A stretch of DNA of 64,000 nucleotides, taken from the NCBI GenBank assembly GCA_963727495.1, contig CAVSGQ010000007.1, positions 62,001 through 126,000 on the forward strand, given 5' to 3'. This document shows, piece after piece, positions 7,483 through 15,748 of the stretch (position 1 is its first letter; each line of letters starts with the position of its first letter). The notes beneath the pieces are model-generated. The model did not search any database, was not told where the DNA came from, and saw only the letters and a list, made by a program, of their open reading frames with translations. The position numbers were made by a program, and so were the translations under genes. The DNA comes from Actinophytocola sp963727495. Its GTDB lineage: Bacteria > Actinomycetota > Actinomycetes > Mycobacteriales > Pseudonocardiaceae.

Positions 7483-7842
7483 TCAGAGCGCCTTGAGCTC
7501 GACCCGGATGGCGTGCATCGGCACCGTGTCGATGTTCTCCACCGAGTGCGGTCCCTCCGGCGGCGTCCAGCTGCCGTTCAGCTCCGCGCGCGGCGGCAGC
7601 GGGTCGGGCGACTCGAAGGTCACCTCGTCGCCGATGCGGTAGCGGATGCGCGCCCGCCGGTCGGTCATCATCACGCTGGGCCAGCGGTGCGTGTGCTCGG
7701 GCTCGTGTGCGCCGGGTCGCAGCGTCACCTCGAGCACCCGGACCTGGGCGTTCTCGAACACCACCCGGTGCGAGTCGGGCGCGGCGGTGACGGCGTCGAG
7801 CTCGTCGCCCCAGAGCCACTCCCCCTCGACCACGTGGGTCAC
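7483..7842 (-). CDS. Small cupin-like protein
   Basis: A 119-residue single-domain protein that probably forms a cupin barrel: SHRVVFENAQVRVLEVTLRPG followed by EPEHTHRW, the His-x-His-like metal site, and later PPEGPHSVENIDTVPMHAIRVE. Start GTG 7842 overlaps the stop of the mannosyltransferase gene by 4 bp (GTGA), so the two are coupled; a longer open frame reaching 7899 would bury the coupling. I cannot tell its substrate. Similar small cupins include unspecific metabolic enzymes and regulators. Confidence 0.75.
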   Translation of the reverse strand: MTHVVEGEWLWGDELDAVTAAPDSHRVVFENAQVRVLEVTLRPGAHEPEHTHRWPSVMMTDRRARIRYRIGDEVTFESPDPLPPRAELNGSWTPPEGPHSVENIDTVPMHAIRVELKAL

Positions 7843-8600
7843 GGGTGCCGCCCGCCGAACAGGGACCGCACCTGGTTGCCGCGCCTGCGCAGGCCCCACT
7901 TCGTCACCCGGATCAGCGCCTCGCGGATGATGTCGCCGCTCATCTTCGACTGGCCGTGCATCCGCTCGGTGAACGTGATCGGCACCTCGACCACGGTGAA
8001 CCCGGCCTCGATGGTGCGCCAGCCCAGGTCGATCTGGAAGCAGTAGCCCTGCGAGGCGACGTTGTCGATGCGGACCTTCTCCAGCGCGGCGCGCCGGTAC
8101 GCGCGGAACCCGCCGGTGATGTCCTTGACCTTCGCGCCCAGCGCCAGCCGGGAGTAGACGTTGGCGCCCCAGGACAGGAAGTACCGCCGCTTCGGCCAGT
8201 TGACGACCTTGCCGCCCGGCACGTACCGGGAGCCGATCGCCAGGTCGGCGTCGCCGAGCGCGTCGACGATCCGGGGCAGGTCCTCCGGCGCGTGCGAACC
8301 GTCGGCGTCCATCTCCACCAGCACCGCGTAGTCGCGGTCCAGGCCCCAGCGGAACCCGGCCACGTACGCCGCGCCCAGGCCGTTCTTCTCCGTGCGGTGC
8401 ATCACGTGCACCCGCGCGTCGGGGTCCCTCTTCGCCAGCCCGTCGGCGATGTCACCGGTGCCGTCCGGGCTGGCGTCGTCGACGACGAGGACGTGCGCCT
8501 TCGGCAGCGCCGCGTGCAGCCGGGTCACGATCGGTTCGAGGTTGTCCCGCTCGTTGTAGGTCGGGATCACCACCAGCACCGGCTCGAGCTGGTCTGCCAT
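7839..8600 (-). CDS. ppm1: Polyprenol-phosphate mannosyltransferase (Ppm1 catalytic domain)
   Basis: A GT2-family glycosyltransferase of 253 residues that transfers mannose from GDP-mannose to polyprenyl phosphate, the donor for protein O-mannosylation and cell-envelope glycans. The N-terminus VLVVIPTYNERDNLEPIV binds the nucleotide, VVDDASPDGTGDIA and VEMDADGSHAPEDL give the DxD-like metal site, and GSRYVPGGKV is typical of DPM1-like enzymes. No membrane helices are seen, so it acts at the inner face. In mycobacteria this domain is fused to an Lnt-like domain; here the lnt gene is separate, immediately upstream on the same strand. Confidence 0.92.
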   Translation of the reverse strand: MADQLEPVLVVIPTYNERDNLEPIVTRLHAALPKAHVLVVDDASPDGTGDIADGLAKRDPDARVHVMHRTEKNGLGAAYVAGFRWGLDRDYAVLVEMDADGSHAPEDLPRIVDALGDADLAIGSRYVPGGKVVNWPKRRYFLSWGANVYSRLALGAKVKDITGGFRAYRRAALEKVRIDNVASQGYCFQIDLGWRTIEAGFTVVEVPITFTERMHGQSKMSGDIIREALIRVTKWGLRRRGNQVRSLFGGRHP

Positions 8601-8648
8601 ACGTCGTTCTCCTCCTCGTCGACGCCTGCGCGCCGGCTGGTGTCGGGC

Positions 8649-10328
8649 TCAACTGGTGACTCGCCGGCGCCGTCGTACGGCGACGGCCACGGCGAACGCG
8701 CCGAGCCCGAGGATCGTGAGGACCCAGTCGGGGCTCGAGCCGAGTCGATCGGACAGCGTAGTCGTCGACCTCAGCGGCACCCGCTCGACCAGTGCGGCGT
8801 CGGTGAACAGGCCGGTCTGCCGGCTCACCGAGCCGTCCGGGCGCACGAACGCGCTGACCCCGCTGGTGGCGGCGACCGCCACGGTGCGGCCGTGCTCGAC
8901 GGCCCGCACGCGGTCCATCGCGAGCTGCTGGTAGGTCATCTCGGTGTAGCCGAAGGTCGCGTTGTTCGTGGGCACGGCGAGCAGGTTGGAGCCCTTGACC
9001 GAGTCCCGCACCACGCCGTCGAAGGCCACCTCGTAGCAGGTGGCCAGGCCGACGCGGGCGTTCGCCATGTCGAAGATCGTCGCCTTGTCGCCGGGCACGA
9101 AGCGGCCCGCCCGGTCCACCGCCGAGGTGAACAGGCGGAAGAACGACCGCCACGGCATCGTCTCGCCGAAGGGCTGCAGCTGACGCTTGGTGTACCGGTT
9201 GACCGGACCGCGGTCCGGCTGCCAGAGCAGCATCGTGTTGCGCGGCAGGCCGTCGTCGCCGACCAGGACCGAGCCGACCGCGATGGGCGCGTCGATGGCC
9301 CGGGCGGCGCGCTGGATGCCGGCCCACGCGTCCGGGTTGCGGTAGGGGTCGATGTCCGAGGAGTTCTCCGGCCAGATCACCAGGTCCGGCTGCGGCTCGC
9401 GGCCGGCCGCGACGTCGTCGGCGAGCCGCTCGGTGCGGGCGACGTGGTTGTCCAGCACGGCGCGGCGCTGGGCGTTGAAGTCCAGCCCGGCGCGCGGCAC
9501 GTTGCCCTGCACCACCGCGACCGTCGCCTCGCCGTCGTTGGCGTCCGTGCCGACCAGCGGCAGCGCGCCGAACGCGGCGGCGACCGGCAGCAGCACGGCC
9601 AGCGCCGGCGCGAGCAGCGGCCGCACGCCGCGCTGCCGGCGCGCCGCGCGGGCGGCGAGCGCGGCGAGCCCGAATCCGGTGAGCGTCACGGCGAAGGCGA
9701 TCAGCGGCGTGCCGGCGACGGTGGCCAGCGGCAGGTAGATGCCCTCGGGCTGGGTGAAGGCGATGTCGGCCCAGGGGAAGCCGCCGAAGGGGAAGACCGA
9801 CCGCAGCGCCTCGCCGGCGACCCACACCAGCGCCGCCCACACCGGCCACGCGGGCAGCACGCCCACGACCGCGATGGCCGCACCGGACAGCGCGACGAGC
9901 AGCGCCTCGGCCAGCGCCAGCGGGAGCCAGGCGACCAGGCCGACGTACTCGCCGGTCCAGGCCAGCAGCGGGACGAGGTAGCCGAGGCCGAAGCACAGCG
10001 CGTAGCCGAACCCGGCCCGCGCCCGCCGTTCGTGGATCACCCAGCCGAGGACGGCGAACGCGATCGGCGCGAACCACCACAGGGTGCGCGGTGGCCCGCT
10101 CAGGTAGAGCAGCACCCCGGCCGCCGCGCTGACCAGCGTCCGGACCAGGACCGGGACCGGCGCTCGCCAGCGCGAACGGGTCGAGTCCTGATACTCCGAC
10201 GTTGCCGGCGACTCCGGCGACACAGCGGGTGCGACCACCAGGTCAGCGTACGGTGTGCCGGTGGCGGGTGACCCCACCGGACGAACGTAGGGTGGACCGG
10301 GCGTTTCGTTCGAGTGGCGGGCGACCAT
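8649..10328 (-). CDS. lnt: Apolipoprotein N-acyltransferase
   Basis: A 559-residue integral membrane enzyme that adds the third acyl chain to the N-terminal cysteine of lipoproteins. About six or seven membrane helices precede a nitrilase-like domain with the catalytic triad in view: Glu in DLVIWPENSSDID, Lys in VNRYTKRQLQPFGE, Cys in GLATCYEVAF. A further helix and an Arg-rich tail close the protein. Start ATG 10328 follows GGAGGAG; the first ~50 residues are a hydrophilic, low-complexity extension. It lies 48 bp upstream of ppm1 on the same strand. In mycobacteria the two are one protein and the Lnt domain anchors the mannosyltransferase. Confidence 0.93.
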   Translation of the reverse strand: MVARHSNETPGPPYVRPVGSPATGTPYADLVVAPAVSPESPATSEYQDSTRSRWRAPVPVLVRTLVSAAAGVLLYLSGPPRTLWWFAPIAFAVLGWVIHERRARAGFGYALCFGLGYLVPLLAWTGEYVGLVAWLPLALAEALLVALSGAAIAVVGVLPAWPVWAALVWVAGEALRSVFPFGGFPWADIAFTQPEGIYLPLATVAGTPLIAFAVTLTGFGLAALAARAARRQRGVRPLLAPALAVLLPVAAAFGALPLVGTDANDGEATVAVVQGNVPRAGLDFNAQRRAVLDNHVARTERLADDVAAGREPQPDLVIWPENSSDIDPYRNPDAWAGIQRAARAIDAPIAVGSVLVGDDGLPRNTMLLWQPDRGPVNRYTKRQLQPFGETMPWRSFFRLFTSAVDRAGRFVPGDKATIFDMANARVGLATCYEVAFDGVVRDSVKGSNLLAVPTNNATFGYTEMTYQQLAMDRVRAVEHGRTVAVAATSGVSAFVRPDGSVSRQTGLFTDAALVERVPLRSTTTLSDRLGSSPDWVLTILGLGAFAVAVAVRRRRRVTS

Positions 10329-10360
10329 ACTCCTCCGCAAGATCGCGGAGGGAGGCATCG

Positions 10361-10981
10361 ATGCGTCTACGTCTCAAGCCCCGGGACACCCGGTTCTTCG
10401 AGCTGTTCAGCGTCGCCGGTCAGAACGTGGTGTCGGCGGTCGAGATACTGCGCGAGTTCGTGTCCGCGCCGACCGAGGACCGCGCCGACCTGGCCGGGCG
10501 GATGCACGACGCGGAACACGCGGGTGACGACGCCACGCATGCGATCATCGAGCAGCTGGACCGGTCGTTCGTCACGCCGTTCGACCGGGAGGACATCTAC
10601 CGGCTGGCGGTCCGCCTCGACGACGTCATCGACTTCATGGACGCGAGCGTCGACCTCGCCGCGCTCTACAACCCCGAGGCGCTGCCCGACGGGGTGCGCG
10701 CGCAGGTCGGCGTGCTCGAGGAGATGGCCCAGCTCACCGCCGGCGCGATGCCGCGGCTGTCGACGCTGCGCGACCTGAACGACTACTGGGTCAAGATCAA
10801 CGAGCTGGAGAACGACGCCGACCACATCTACCGGCGGCTGCTGCAGTACCTGTTCAGCGGCGAGCTCGAGACGCTGACGGTGATGAAGCTCAAGGAGATC
10901 ATCGACCAGCTGGAGTCGGCGGCCGACGCGTTCGAGCACGTCGCCGACGTCGTGCACACCATCGCGGTGAAAGAGTCCTGA
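10361..10981 (+). CDS. DUF47 (PhoU-like) Pit accessory protein
   Basis: A 206-residue all-helical cytoplasmic protein of the DUF47/YkaA group: VAGQNVVSAVEILREF, HDAEHAGDDATHAIIEQL and TPFDREDIYRLAVRLDDVIDFMD are characteristic. These proteins accompany Pit phosphate transporters and are thought to regulate them, much as PhoU regulates Pst. Start ATG 10361 follows GGAGGGAGG. The transporter gene starts 3 bp after the stop, so the pair is one operon, divergent from lnt. Confidence 0.9.
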   Translation: MRLRLKPRDTRFFELFSVAGQNVVSAVEILREFVSAPTEDRADLAGRMHDAEHAGDDATHAIIEQLDRSFVTPFDREDIYRLAVRLDDVIDFMDASVDLAALYNPEALPDGVRAQVGVLEEMAQLTAGAMPRLSTLRDLNDYWVKINELENDADHIYRRLLQYLFSGELETLTVMKLKEIIDQLESAADAFEHVADVVHTIAVKES

Positions 10982-10984
10982 CAG

Positions 10985-11974
10985 GTGGATCTGGTCGGGC
11001 TCGTTCTCATCGTCGTTCTGGTCACCTGCTTCGACTTCACCAACGGCTTTCACGACGCGGCCAACGCGGTCGCGAGCGCGGTGTCCACCGGTGCGCTGTC
11101 GCTGCGCGGCGCGCTGGGGCTCGCCGCGGTGATGAACCTGGTCGGTGCGCTCGCCGGCACCGGGGTCGCGGTCACCGTCGCGAAGGGCGTCATCGCCACC
11201 CCGCACGACACCGGCGGCCTGGTGGTGATCGGCGCCGCGCTGGTCGGCGCGATCCTGTGGAACATCACCACCTGGTACTTCGGGCTGCCCTCGTCGTCCT
11301 CGCACGCGCTGATCGGCGGGCTGGTCGGCGCCGCGCTGGCGTCCTCGACGCAGGTGCAGTGGCTGGGCGTGGTCACCAAGGTCGCGATCCCGATGGTGCT
11401 CTCGCCGATCGTCGGGCTCGCGCTGGGCTACCTGGTGATGATCGGGCTGATGTGGCTGTTCCGCCGCGCCAACGCGCACCGCGCCGGGCGGATCCTGCGC
11501 CGCGCGCAGCTGGTGTCGGCGTCGAGCCTGGCGCTCGGGCACGGCCTGCAGGACGCGCAGAAGAGCATGGGCGTCATCGTGCTCGCGCTGGTCGTCACCG
11601 GGCACCAGACCGACTACTCGGTGCCGTTCTGGGTGATCCTGCTGTGCGCGACCGCGCTCGCGGCCGGCACCTGGTCGGGCGGCTTGCGGATCATGCGCAC
11701 GCTCGGCAGGCGGATCTTCAACCTGACGCCCGCGCACGGCTTCGCGGCCGAGCTGTCGGCGTCGTCGGTGCTGTACCTCACGGCGTTCGTGTTCGCCGCG
11801 CCGGTGTCCACCACCCACGTGGTGACCTCGGCGGTCATGGGCGTCGGTGCGACCACGCGCCGGTCGGCGGTGCGCTGGTCGCTCGCCGGGGACATCGCGA
11901 TCGGCTGGGTGCTGACCGCCCCGGGCGCGGCGCTCATCGCCTGGGCGGCCTACATGGTGTTCCGGATCTTCTAG
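10985..11974 (+). CDS. pit: Low-affinity inorganic phosphate transporter (Pit family)
   Basis: A 329-residue membrane carrier that takes up metal-phosphate using the proton gradient. The two inverted Pit repeats are clear: N-terminal CFDFTNGFHDAANAVASAVSTGAL and central SLALGHGLQDAQKSMGVI, each with the GxHDA/GxQDA-type motif, plus SSSHALIGGLVG and STTHVVTSAVMGVGA. Some ten hydrophobic helices are visible. Start is GTG 10985, directly after the DUF47 gene. Length is normal. Confidence 0.93.
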   Translation: MDLVGLVLIVVLVTCFDFTNGFHDAANAVASAVSTGALSLRGALGLAAVMNLVGALAGTGVAVTVAKGVIATPHDTGGLVVIGAALVGAILWNITTWYFGLPSSSSHALIGGLVGAALASSTQVQWLGVVTKVAIPMVLSPIVGLALGYLVMIGLMWLFRRANAHRAGRILRRAQLVSASSLALGHGLQDAQKSMGVIVLALVVTGHQTDYSVPFWVILLCATALAAGTWSGGLRIMRTLGRRIFNLTPAHGFAAELSASSVLYLTAFVFAAPVSTTHVVTSAVMGVGATTRRSAVRWSLAGDIAIGWVLTAPGAALIAWAAYMVFRIF

Positions 11975-11986
11975 TGCGTGGTCGCT

Positions 11987-12373
11987 TCAGCGGAAGCGCG
12001 CCTCGTAGCGGGCCTTGACGCCCGTCTCGGCCTCGTGCCTCTCGCGGCGCGCCGCGCGGATCGCCTTCGCGGCGCCGGGCGCGTGGCCGTGCCTGGCCGC
12101 CCGCGTGTCGGTGCTGTCCTCCAGGTACGACAGCGAGTAGAACGTGCCCACGATCACCAGGAGAAGCGACATCGCTCCGCGCAGCGCCAGCGGCCCGGGG
12201 ACCAGCAGGCACGCCGCGGCGAGCGGGAGCAGGGTCACGCTCAGGCGTGCGACGTGGCGCCAGACCCAGGTACGCGCCGTCACGTCCCGCAGCACCCACT
12301 CGTTCAACGACGCGGGCAGCCTGCCGCCGAGGGCGTACCAGAGCCACTGCGGGGGATTCGGTCTCGTCTTCAC
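11987..12373 (-). CDS. DUF5313 family membrane protein
   Basis: A 128-residue actinobacterial protein of unknown function. The opening RPNPPQWLWYALGGRLP and the following WVLRDVTARTWVWRHVAR are typical of DUF5313. Two hydrophobic helices follow (LSVTLLPLAAACLLVPG, GAMSLLLVIVGTFYSLSYL) and then a basic, Ala/Arg-rich cytoplasmic tail. GTG start at 12373 abuts the palindromic operator shared with the divergent MarR gene, so it is probably under MarR control and may be translated from a near-leaderless transcript. Confidence 0.85.
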   Translation of the reverse strand: MKTRPNPPQWLWYALGGRLPASLNEWVLRDVTARTWVWRHVARLSVTLLPLAAACLLVPGPLALRGAMSLLLVIVGTFYSLSYLEDSTDTRAARHGHAPGAAKAIRAARRERHEAETGVKARYEARFR

Positions 12374-12374
12374 A

Positions 12375-12401
12375 TTAGTATACTAACACTTAGCGTACTA
12401 A
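12375..12401. promoter_or_regulatory. Double palindromic MarR operator
   Basis: TTAGTATACTAA (12375-12386) and TTAGCGTACTAA (12390-12401) lie 15 bp apart in a short AT-rich island between divergent genes. Such paired TTAG-n4-CTAA palindromes are typical of MarR dimers. Both sit where promoter elements for either gene would be, so binding should repress both. Confidence 0.8.
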
Positions 12402-12418
12402 CTGTTAAGGTGCTCGCA

Positions 12419-12856
12419 ATGGACCTCGGACCCGACCCGCTCGCTCTCGACCGCCAGGTCTGCTTCGCGCTGTCGGTCGCCTCGCGCAGCGTCATCGCCA
12501 TCTACCGCCCGCTGCTCGAACCGCACGGGCTCACCCACCCGCAGTACCTCGTGCTGCTCGCCCTGTGGGAGTCCTCGCCCCGCTCGGTGCGCGACATCGG
12601 CGAGACGCTGCGCCACGACCCCGCCACCCTCTCCCCCATGCTCAAACGCCTCGAGGCGCTCGGCTACCTCACCCGCCGCCGCGCCCGCGCCGACGAGCGC
12701 CAGCTCGAGGTGGAGCTCACCGACGCCGGCCGCGAGCTGCGCAAGGAGGCCGAGAAGATCCCGTACCGGGTCGTCGAGCGGCTCGGCATGTCGCTGGAGG
12801 AGCTGGAGGCGCTGCACAAGGCGCTGTCCCGGGTCATCGCCGCTACGGGTCGATGA
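12419..12856 (+). CDS. MarR-family transcriptional regulator
   Basis: A 145-residue winged-helix repressor, close in pattern to the OhrR/MgrA branch: LALDRQVCFALSVASRSVIAIY has the single N-terminal cysteine (residue 14 or so) used by OhrR for peroxide sensing. The DNA-binding part is HPQYLVLLALWESSPRSVRDIGETL and the wing RRRARADERQLEVELT with the conserved D-x-R. Start ATG 12419 follows AAGG. Target genes are probably itself and the divergent DUF5313 gene. There is no ohr gene adjacent, so organic-peroxide sensing is only a suggestion. Its 3' end overlaps the convergent response-regulator gene by 14 bp. Confidence 0.9.
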   Translation: MDLGPDPLALDRQVCFALSVASRSVIAIYRPLLEPHGLTHPQYLVLLALWESSPRSVRDIGETLRHDPATLSPMLKRLEALGYLTRRRARADERQLEVELTDAGRELRKEAEKIPYRVVERLGMSLEELEALHKALSRVIAATGR

Positions 12857-13505
12857 CGCCCGGCGCCACCAGCCCCGACTCGTAGGCCGCCACCACCGCC
12901 TGTGCCCGGTCCCGCAGCCCGAGCTTGGCCAGGATCCGCCCGACGTGTGTCTTCACCGTCTGCTCGGCCACCACCAGCCGCGCGGCGATCTCCCTGTTCG
13001 ACAGCCCGCGCGCGATCAGCACCAGCACCTCCCGCTCCCGCGGGGTGAGCGCGTCGAGCGCCGGCGGCGTGCCCACCACGTCCGGCCGGCGGGCGAAGTG
13101 CGCGATCAGCCGGCTGGTCACGGTCGGTGCGAGCAGCGCCTCGCCCGCGGCCACCACCCGCACCGCCGACACCAGCTCCGCCGGCGTCGCGTCCTTGAGC
13201 AGGAACCCGCTCGCGCCGGCCCGCAGCGCCGCGTACACGTAGTCGTCGACGTCGAACGTGGTCAGCATCAGCACCCGCGCCCGGGTGGGCGTCTCCAGCA
13301 GCCGCGCGGCGGCCGCCACCCCGTCCAGCACCGGCATCCGCACGTCCATCAGCACCACGTCGGGCTCGGCCCGCGCGCACACCGCGAGCGCCTCGGCGCC
13401 GTTCGCCGCCTGCCCGGCGACCTCGATGTCGTCCTGGGCGGCGAGCAGCGCGGCGAACCCGGCCCGCACCATCTCCTGGTCGTCCACGACCACGACCCTG
13501 ATCAT
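12843..13505 (-). CDS. NarL/LuxR-family response regulator
   Basis: A 220-residue regulator. The receiver domain (1-120) has the acidic pair in VVVVDDQEMVR, the phosphorylated Asp in PDVVLMDVRMP and the Lys in GASGFLLKDATP. The C-terminal LuxR helix-turn-helix (about 150-210) reads LTPREREVLVLIARGLSNREI and TVKTHVGRILAKLGLRDR. Start ATG 13505 overlaps the kinase stop by 4 bp, so it is translationally coupled to its cognate kinase. Confidence 0.94.
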   Translation of the reverse strand: MIRVVVVDDQEMVRAGFAALLAAQDDIEVAGQAANGAEALAVCARAEPDVVLMDVRMPVLDGVAAAARLLETPTRARVLMLTTFDVDDYVYAALRAGASGFLLKDATPAELVSAVRVVAAGEALLAPTVTSRLIAHFARRPDVVGTPPALDALTPREREVLVLIARGLSNREIAARLVVAEQTVKTHVGRILAKLGLRDRAQAVVAAYESGLVAPGVIDP

Positions 13506-14650
13506 CGACGGTCCTCCCGGATCGGCAGCGTGGCCCGCACCCGCCAGCCACCGTCCGGCCGGTCCACCTCGAAGGTGCCACCCAGCAGGGTCACCCGCTC
13601 GCGCAGGCCCACCAGCCCGAGGCCCTCGCCGCCGTCCCGGGCCGGCCCGGGCGGCGGCTCGTTGACGACCTCGACCGTCACCTGGTCGCCGACGCCGACG
13701 CGGACCGTGGTCGGCGCGCCGCCCGCGTGCCGGGCCACGTTCGACAGCGCCTCCTGCACGACCCGGTACGCGGAGAGCTGGACCACGTTCGGCGGTCCGG
13801 CCGGGTCGCCGGTCACCACCAGCCGCACCGGGGTGCCGGCCGCGACGATCCGGTCGACCAGCCCGCCGAGGTCGGCGAGGGTCGGCTGCGGTGCGAGCGC
13901 CGGCGCGTCCCGCTCGTCGCGCAGCGTGGCGAGCAGGCCGCGCAGCTCGGTCAGCGAGCTGCGGGCGAGCTCGGCGATGCCGGTGAACTCCACGATCACC
14001 GCGTCGGGCAGGCCCGGCAGCCGGTAGCGCGCGGTCTCCGCCTGCACGGTGATCATCGACATGTGGTGCGCGACGACGTCGTGCAGTTCGCGGGCGAGCC
14101 GCGCGCGCTCCTCGACCATCGACCGGCGGGCCCGCTCGGCCGCGCTGACCTGCTTCTCCTCGGCGAGCTGGCCGGCCACCCGGCGGCGCGCGTGCACCAG
14201 GTCGCCGAGCACGGCGCCGACCCCGCACAGCGCCACCCCGGTCAGCACGCTCGGCCAGCCGCCCCGCGCGGGCCACGCCAGCAGCATCGCCGAGCCGGTC
14301 GCGGCGACCACCCCCACGGCCGCCGCCGACCAGCGGCGGTCCCCCCGGGCGGCGACCACCCCGGTCATCGGCGCGAGCAGCGCGACGCTGCTCACCGCCC
14401 ACGGCCACGGCTCGCTCGGCGACACCGGGGCGGTCGCCAGCGCGGTGCCGAACACCGCGCCGAACGCCAGCCACCACGCCTCCGCCGGCCGCCACCGGTA
14501 GATCAGGATCGGCACCGCGCGCACCGCGCCGAGCGCGAACGCCGCGGGCGCCGGGGTGGCGTAGTGCTGGACCAGGTCCAGCGTGCCCAGCGTCAGCATC
14601 GACGCCACGCCGAGCCCGATGCCGCCCCGCCGCAGCCAGGTCCTGTTCAT
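13502..14650 (-). CDS. Two-component sensor histidine kinase (HisKA_3/DesK type)
   Basis: A 382-residue sensor kinase. About five hydrophobic helices occupy residues 8-150 without a large external domain, so it probably senses something in or near the membrane. The phosphoacceptor is the His in RARLARELHDVVAHHMSMI, a HisKA_3 motif. The ATPase domain shows YRVVQEALSNVARHA (N box) and GGEGLGLVGLRERVTLLGG (G box). It phosphorylates the downstream regulator. A small membrane protein gene lies 11 bp upstream and completes the operon. Confidence 0.94.
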   Translation of the reverse strand: MNRTWLRRGGIGLGVASMLTLGTLDLVQHYATPAPAAFALGAVRAVPILIYRWRPAEAWWLAFGAVFGTALATAPVSPSEPWPWAVSSVALLAPMTGVVAARGDRRWSAAAVGVVAATGSAMLLAWPARGGWPSVLTGVALCGVGAVLGDLVHARRRVAGQLAEEKQVSAAERARRSMVEERARLARELHDVVAHHMSMITVQAETARYRLPGLPDAVIVEFTGIAELARSSLTELRGLLATLRDERDAPALAPQPTLADLGGLVDRIVAAGTPVRLVVTGDPAGPPNVVQLSAYRVVQEALSNVARHAGGAPTTVRVGVGDQVTVEVVNEPPPGPARDGGEGLGLVGLRERVTLLGGTFEVDRPDGGWRVRATLPIREDRR

Positions 14651-14661
14651 CGCCGCCGACC

Positions 14662-14961
14662 CTATGCCGCCGGGCGGTACACGGCCCGGATGCCGGCGAG
14701 GCACAGGACCTGCATGCCGAGCGACGCCATCGCGTGCACGAACCACGCGCCGACCAGCGTCGGCCCGCCCCACGATCCGTCGAGGGCGTGGTCGGCGGTG
14801 AACGGGTGGGCGAGACCGGCGACGTTGTCCGGCCACAGCGGGTAGAGCCAGCCGCGCGCCACCAGGTACCCGGCGAGCAGCGCGAGGGGCGCGGCCACCA
14901 GCGCCCGGGCGAACCCGGGGCGCGGCCGGATCCGCAGGCGGAGCAGGAGTGTGTTCGTCAT
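14662..14961 (-). CDS. Small hypothetical membrane protein in two-component operon
   Basis: A 99-residue protein with two predicted membrane helices (ALVAAPLALLAGYLVARGWLY and LVGAWFVHAMASLGMQVLCLAG) joined by a loop rich in Asp, His and Trp. I do not recognise a family. It starts at ATG 14961 and ends 11 bp before the sensor kinase on the same strand, so it could be an accessory sensor, or a target whose gene happens to head the operon. Confidence 0.65.
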   Translation of the reverse strand: MTNTLLLRLRIRPRPGFARALVAAPLALLAGYLVARGWLYPLWPDNVAGLAHPFTADHALDGSWGGPTLVGAWFVHAMASLGMQVLCLAGIRAVYRPAA

Positions 14962-15047
14962 GCCCGCAACGCTAGGCACGGCGCCGCCCCGGGTCGTCGC
15001 GCCGCGGAGCCAACCTCCGCGTCATACCGAGGTGCTACACATGCGGT

Positions 15048-15398
15048 ATGCGGGTGGGATCGGTCGTGATGGGCGTGTCGGACGTGCGGCGCGCGATGGA
15101 GTTCTGGGGCCGGGCGCTGGGCTACGTGCCGCGCGAGGAGCCGGAGGACACCTGGGGCGTGCTCGTGCCGGCCGGCGGCGGCGGCCCGAACGTGTCGCTG
15201 ATGCGCAGCGAGACGCCGGTGCAGGACAGGCCGCGGGTGCACCTGGACCTCTACACGGCCGACCAGGCGGGCGAGGTCGAGCGCCTCGTCGCGCTCGGCG
15301 CGTCACGCGTGGACTGGCAGGACTACCCGGACGGCGCGGACTTCGTCGTGCTGGCCGACACCGAGGGCAACCGCTTCTGCGTGATCCAGCACGGCTGA
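15048..15398 (+). CDS. VOC/glyoxalase superfamily protein
   Basis: A 116-residue protein made of the paired beta-alpha-beta-beta-beta units of the vicinal oxygen chelate fold: VGSVVMGVSDVRRAMEFWGRALGY opens the first half, HLDLYTADQAGEVERLVALGA the second, and FVVLADTEGNRFCVIQ is the classic C-terminal strand with the metal-ligand Glu. The family includes glyoxalases, dioxygenases and resistance proteins; nothing here identifies the substrate. Confidence 0.88.
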   Translation: MRVGSVVMGVSDVRRAMEFWGRALGYVPREEPEDTWGVLVPAGGGGPNVSLMRSETPVQDRPRVHLDLYTADQAGEVERLVALGASRVDWQDYPDGADFVVLADTEGNRFCVIQHG

Positions 15399-15414
15399 CC
15401 CGGCCCGGCCGTGT

Positions 15415-15630
15415 TCAGGCCGGCCGGAACGGCGCGCGCAGGTCGTCCATCGTGCCCGGGCTCGCCACCGCGACCTCGCCGCCGAACTCTGTGGCGGCCA
15501 CGGCCGGCGACGCGGCGGGATCCGTGCCGGGCTGCAGGTGCGCGAGCAGCAACCGCCCCGCCAGGAAGCCCCCGCAGGCCCCACCCGCCGACGGCCGGAC
15601 CCCGCCTCCACCGAGCACCGTCAGCCGCAC
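15415..15630 (-). pseudogene. Internally deleted MBL-fold hydrolase remnant
   Basis: A 71-codon open frame that joins the start of a metallo-beta-lactamase-fold protein (VRLTVLGGGGVRPSAGGACGG) to what looks like the last 45 residues of the same family (RLLLAHLQPGTDPAASPAVA, EFGGEVAVASPG). The HxHxDH metal site and roughly 180 residues that should lie between are missing. The frame is still open, so the deletion was in frame. I regard it as a dead gene; a functional micro-protein is unlikely. Confidence 0.6.
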
Positions 15631-15748
15631 GGGCCGGACCCTATCCGGTCCACCGGTGGGCTGTTGACCAGCGTCGTTATCGGTTCGTGAACTGGACCCG
15701 ACCACCGTACGTATGGGGTGATGACTACGACAGAACGGACGTGATCGC

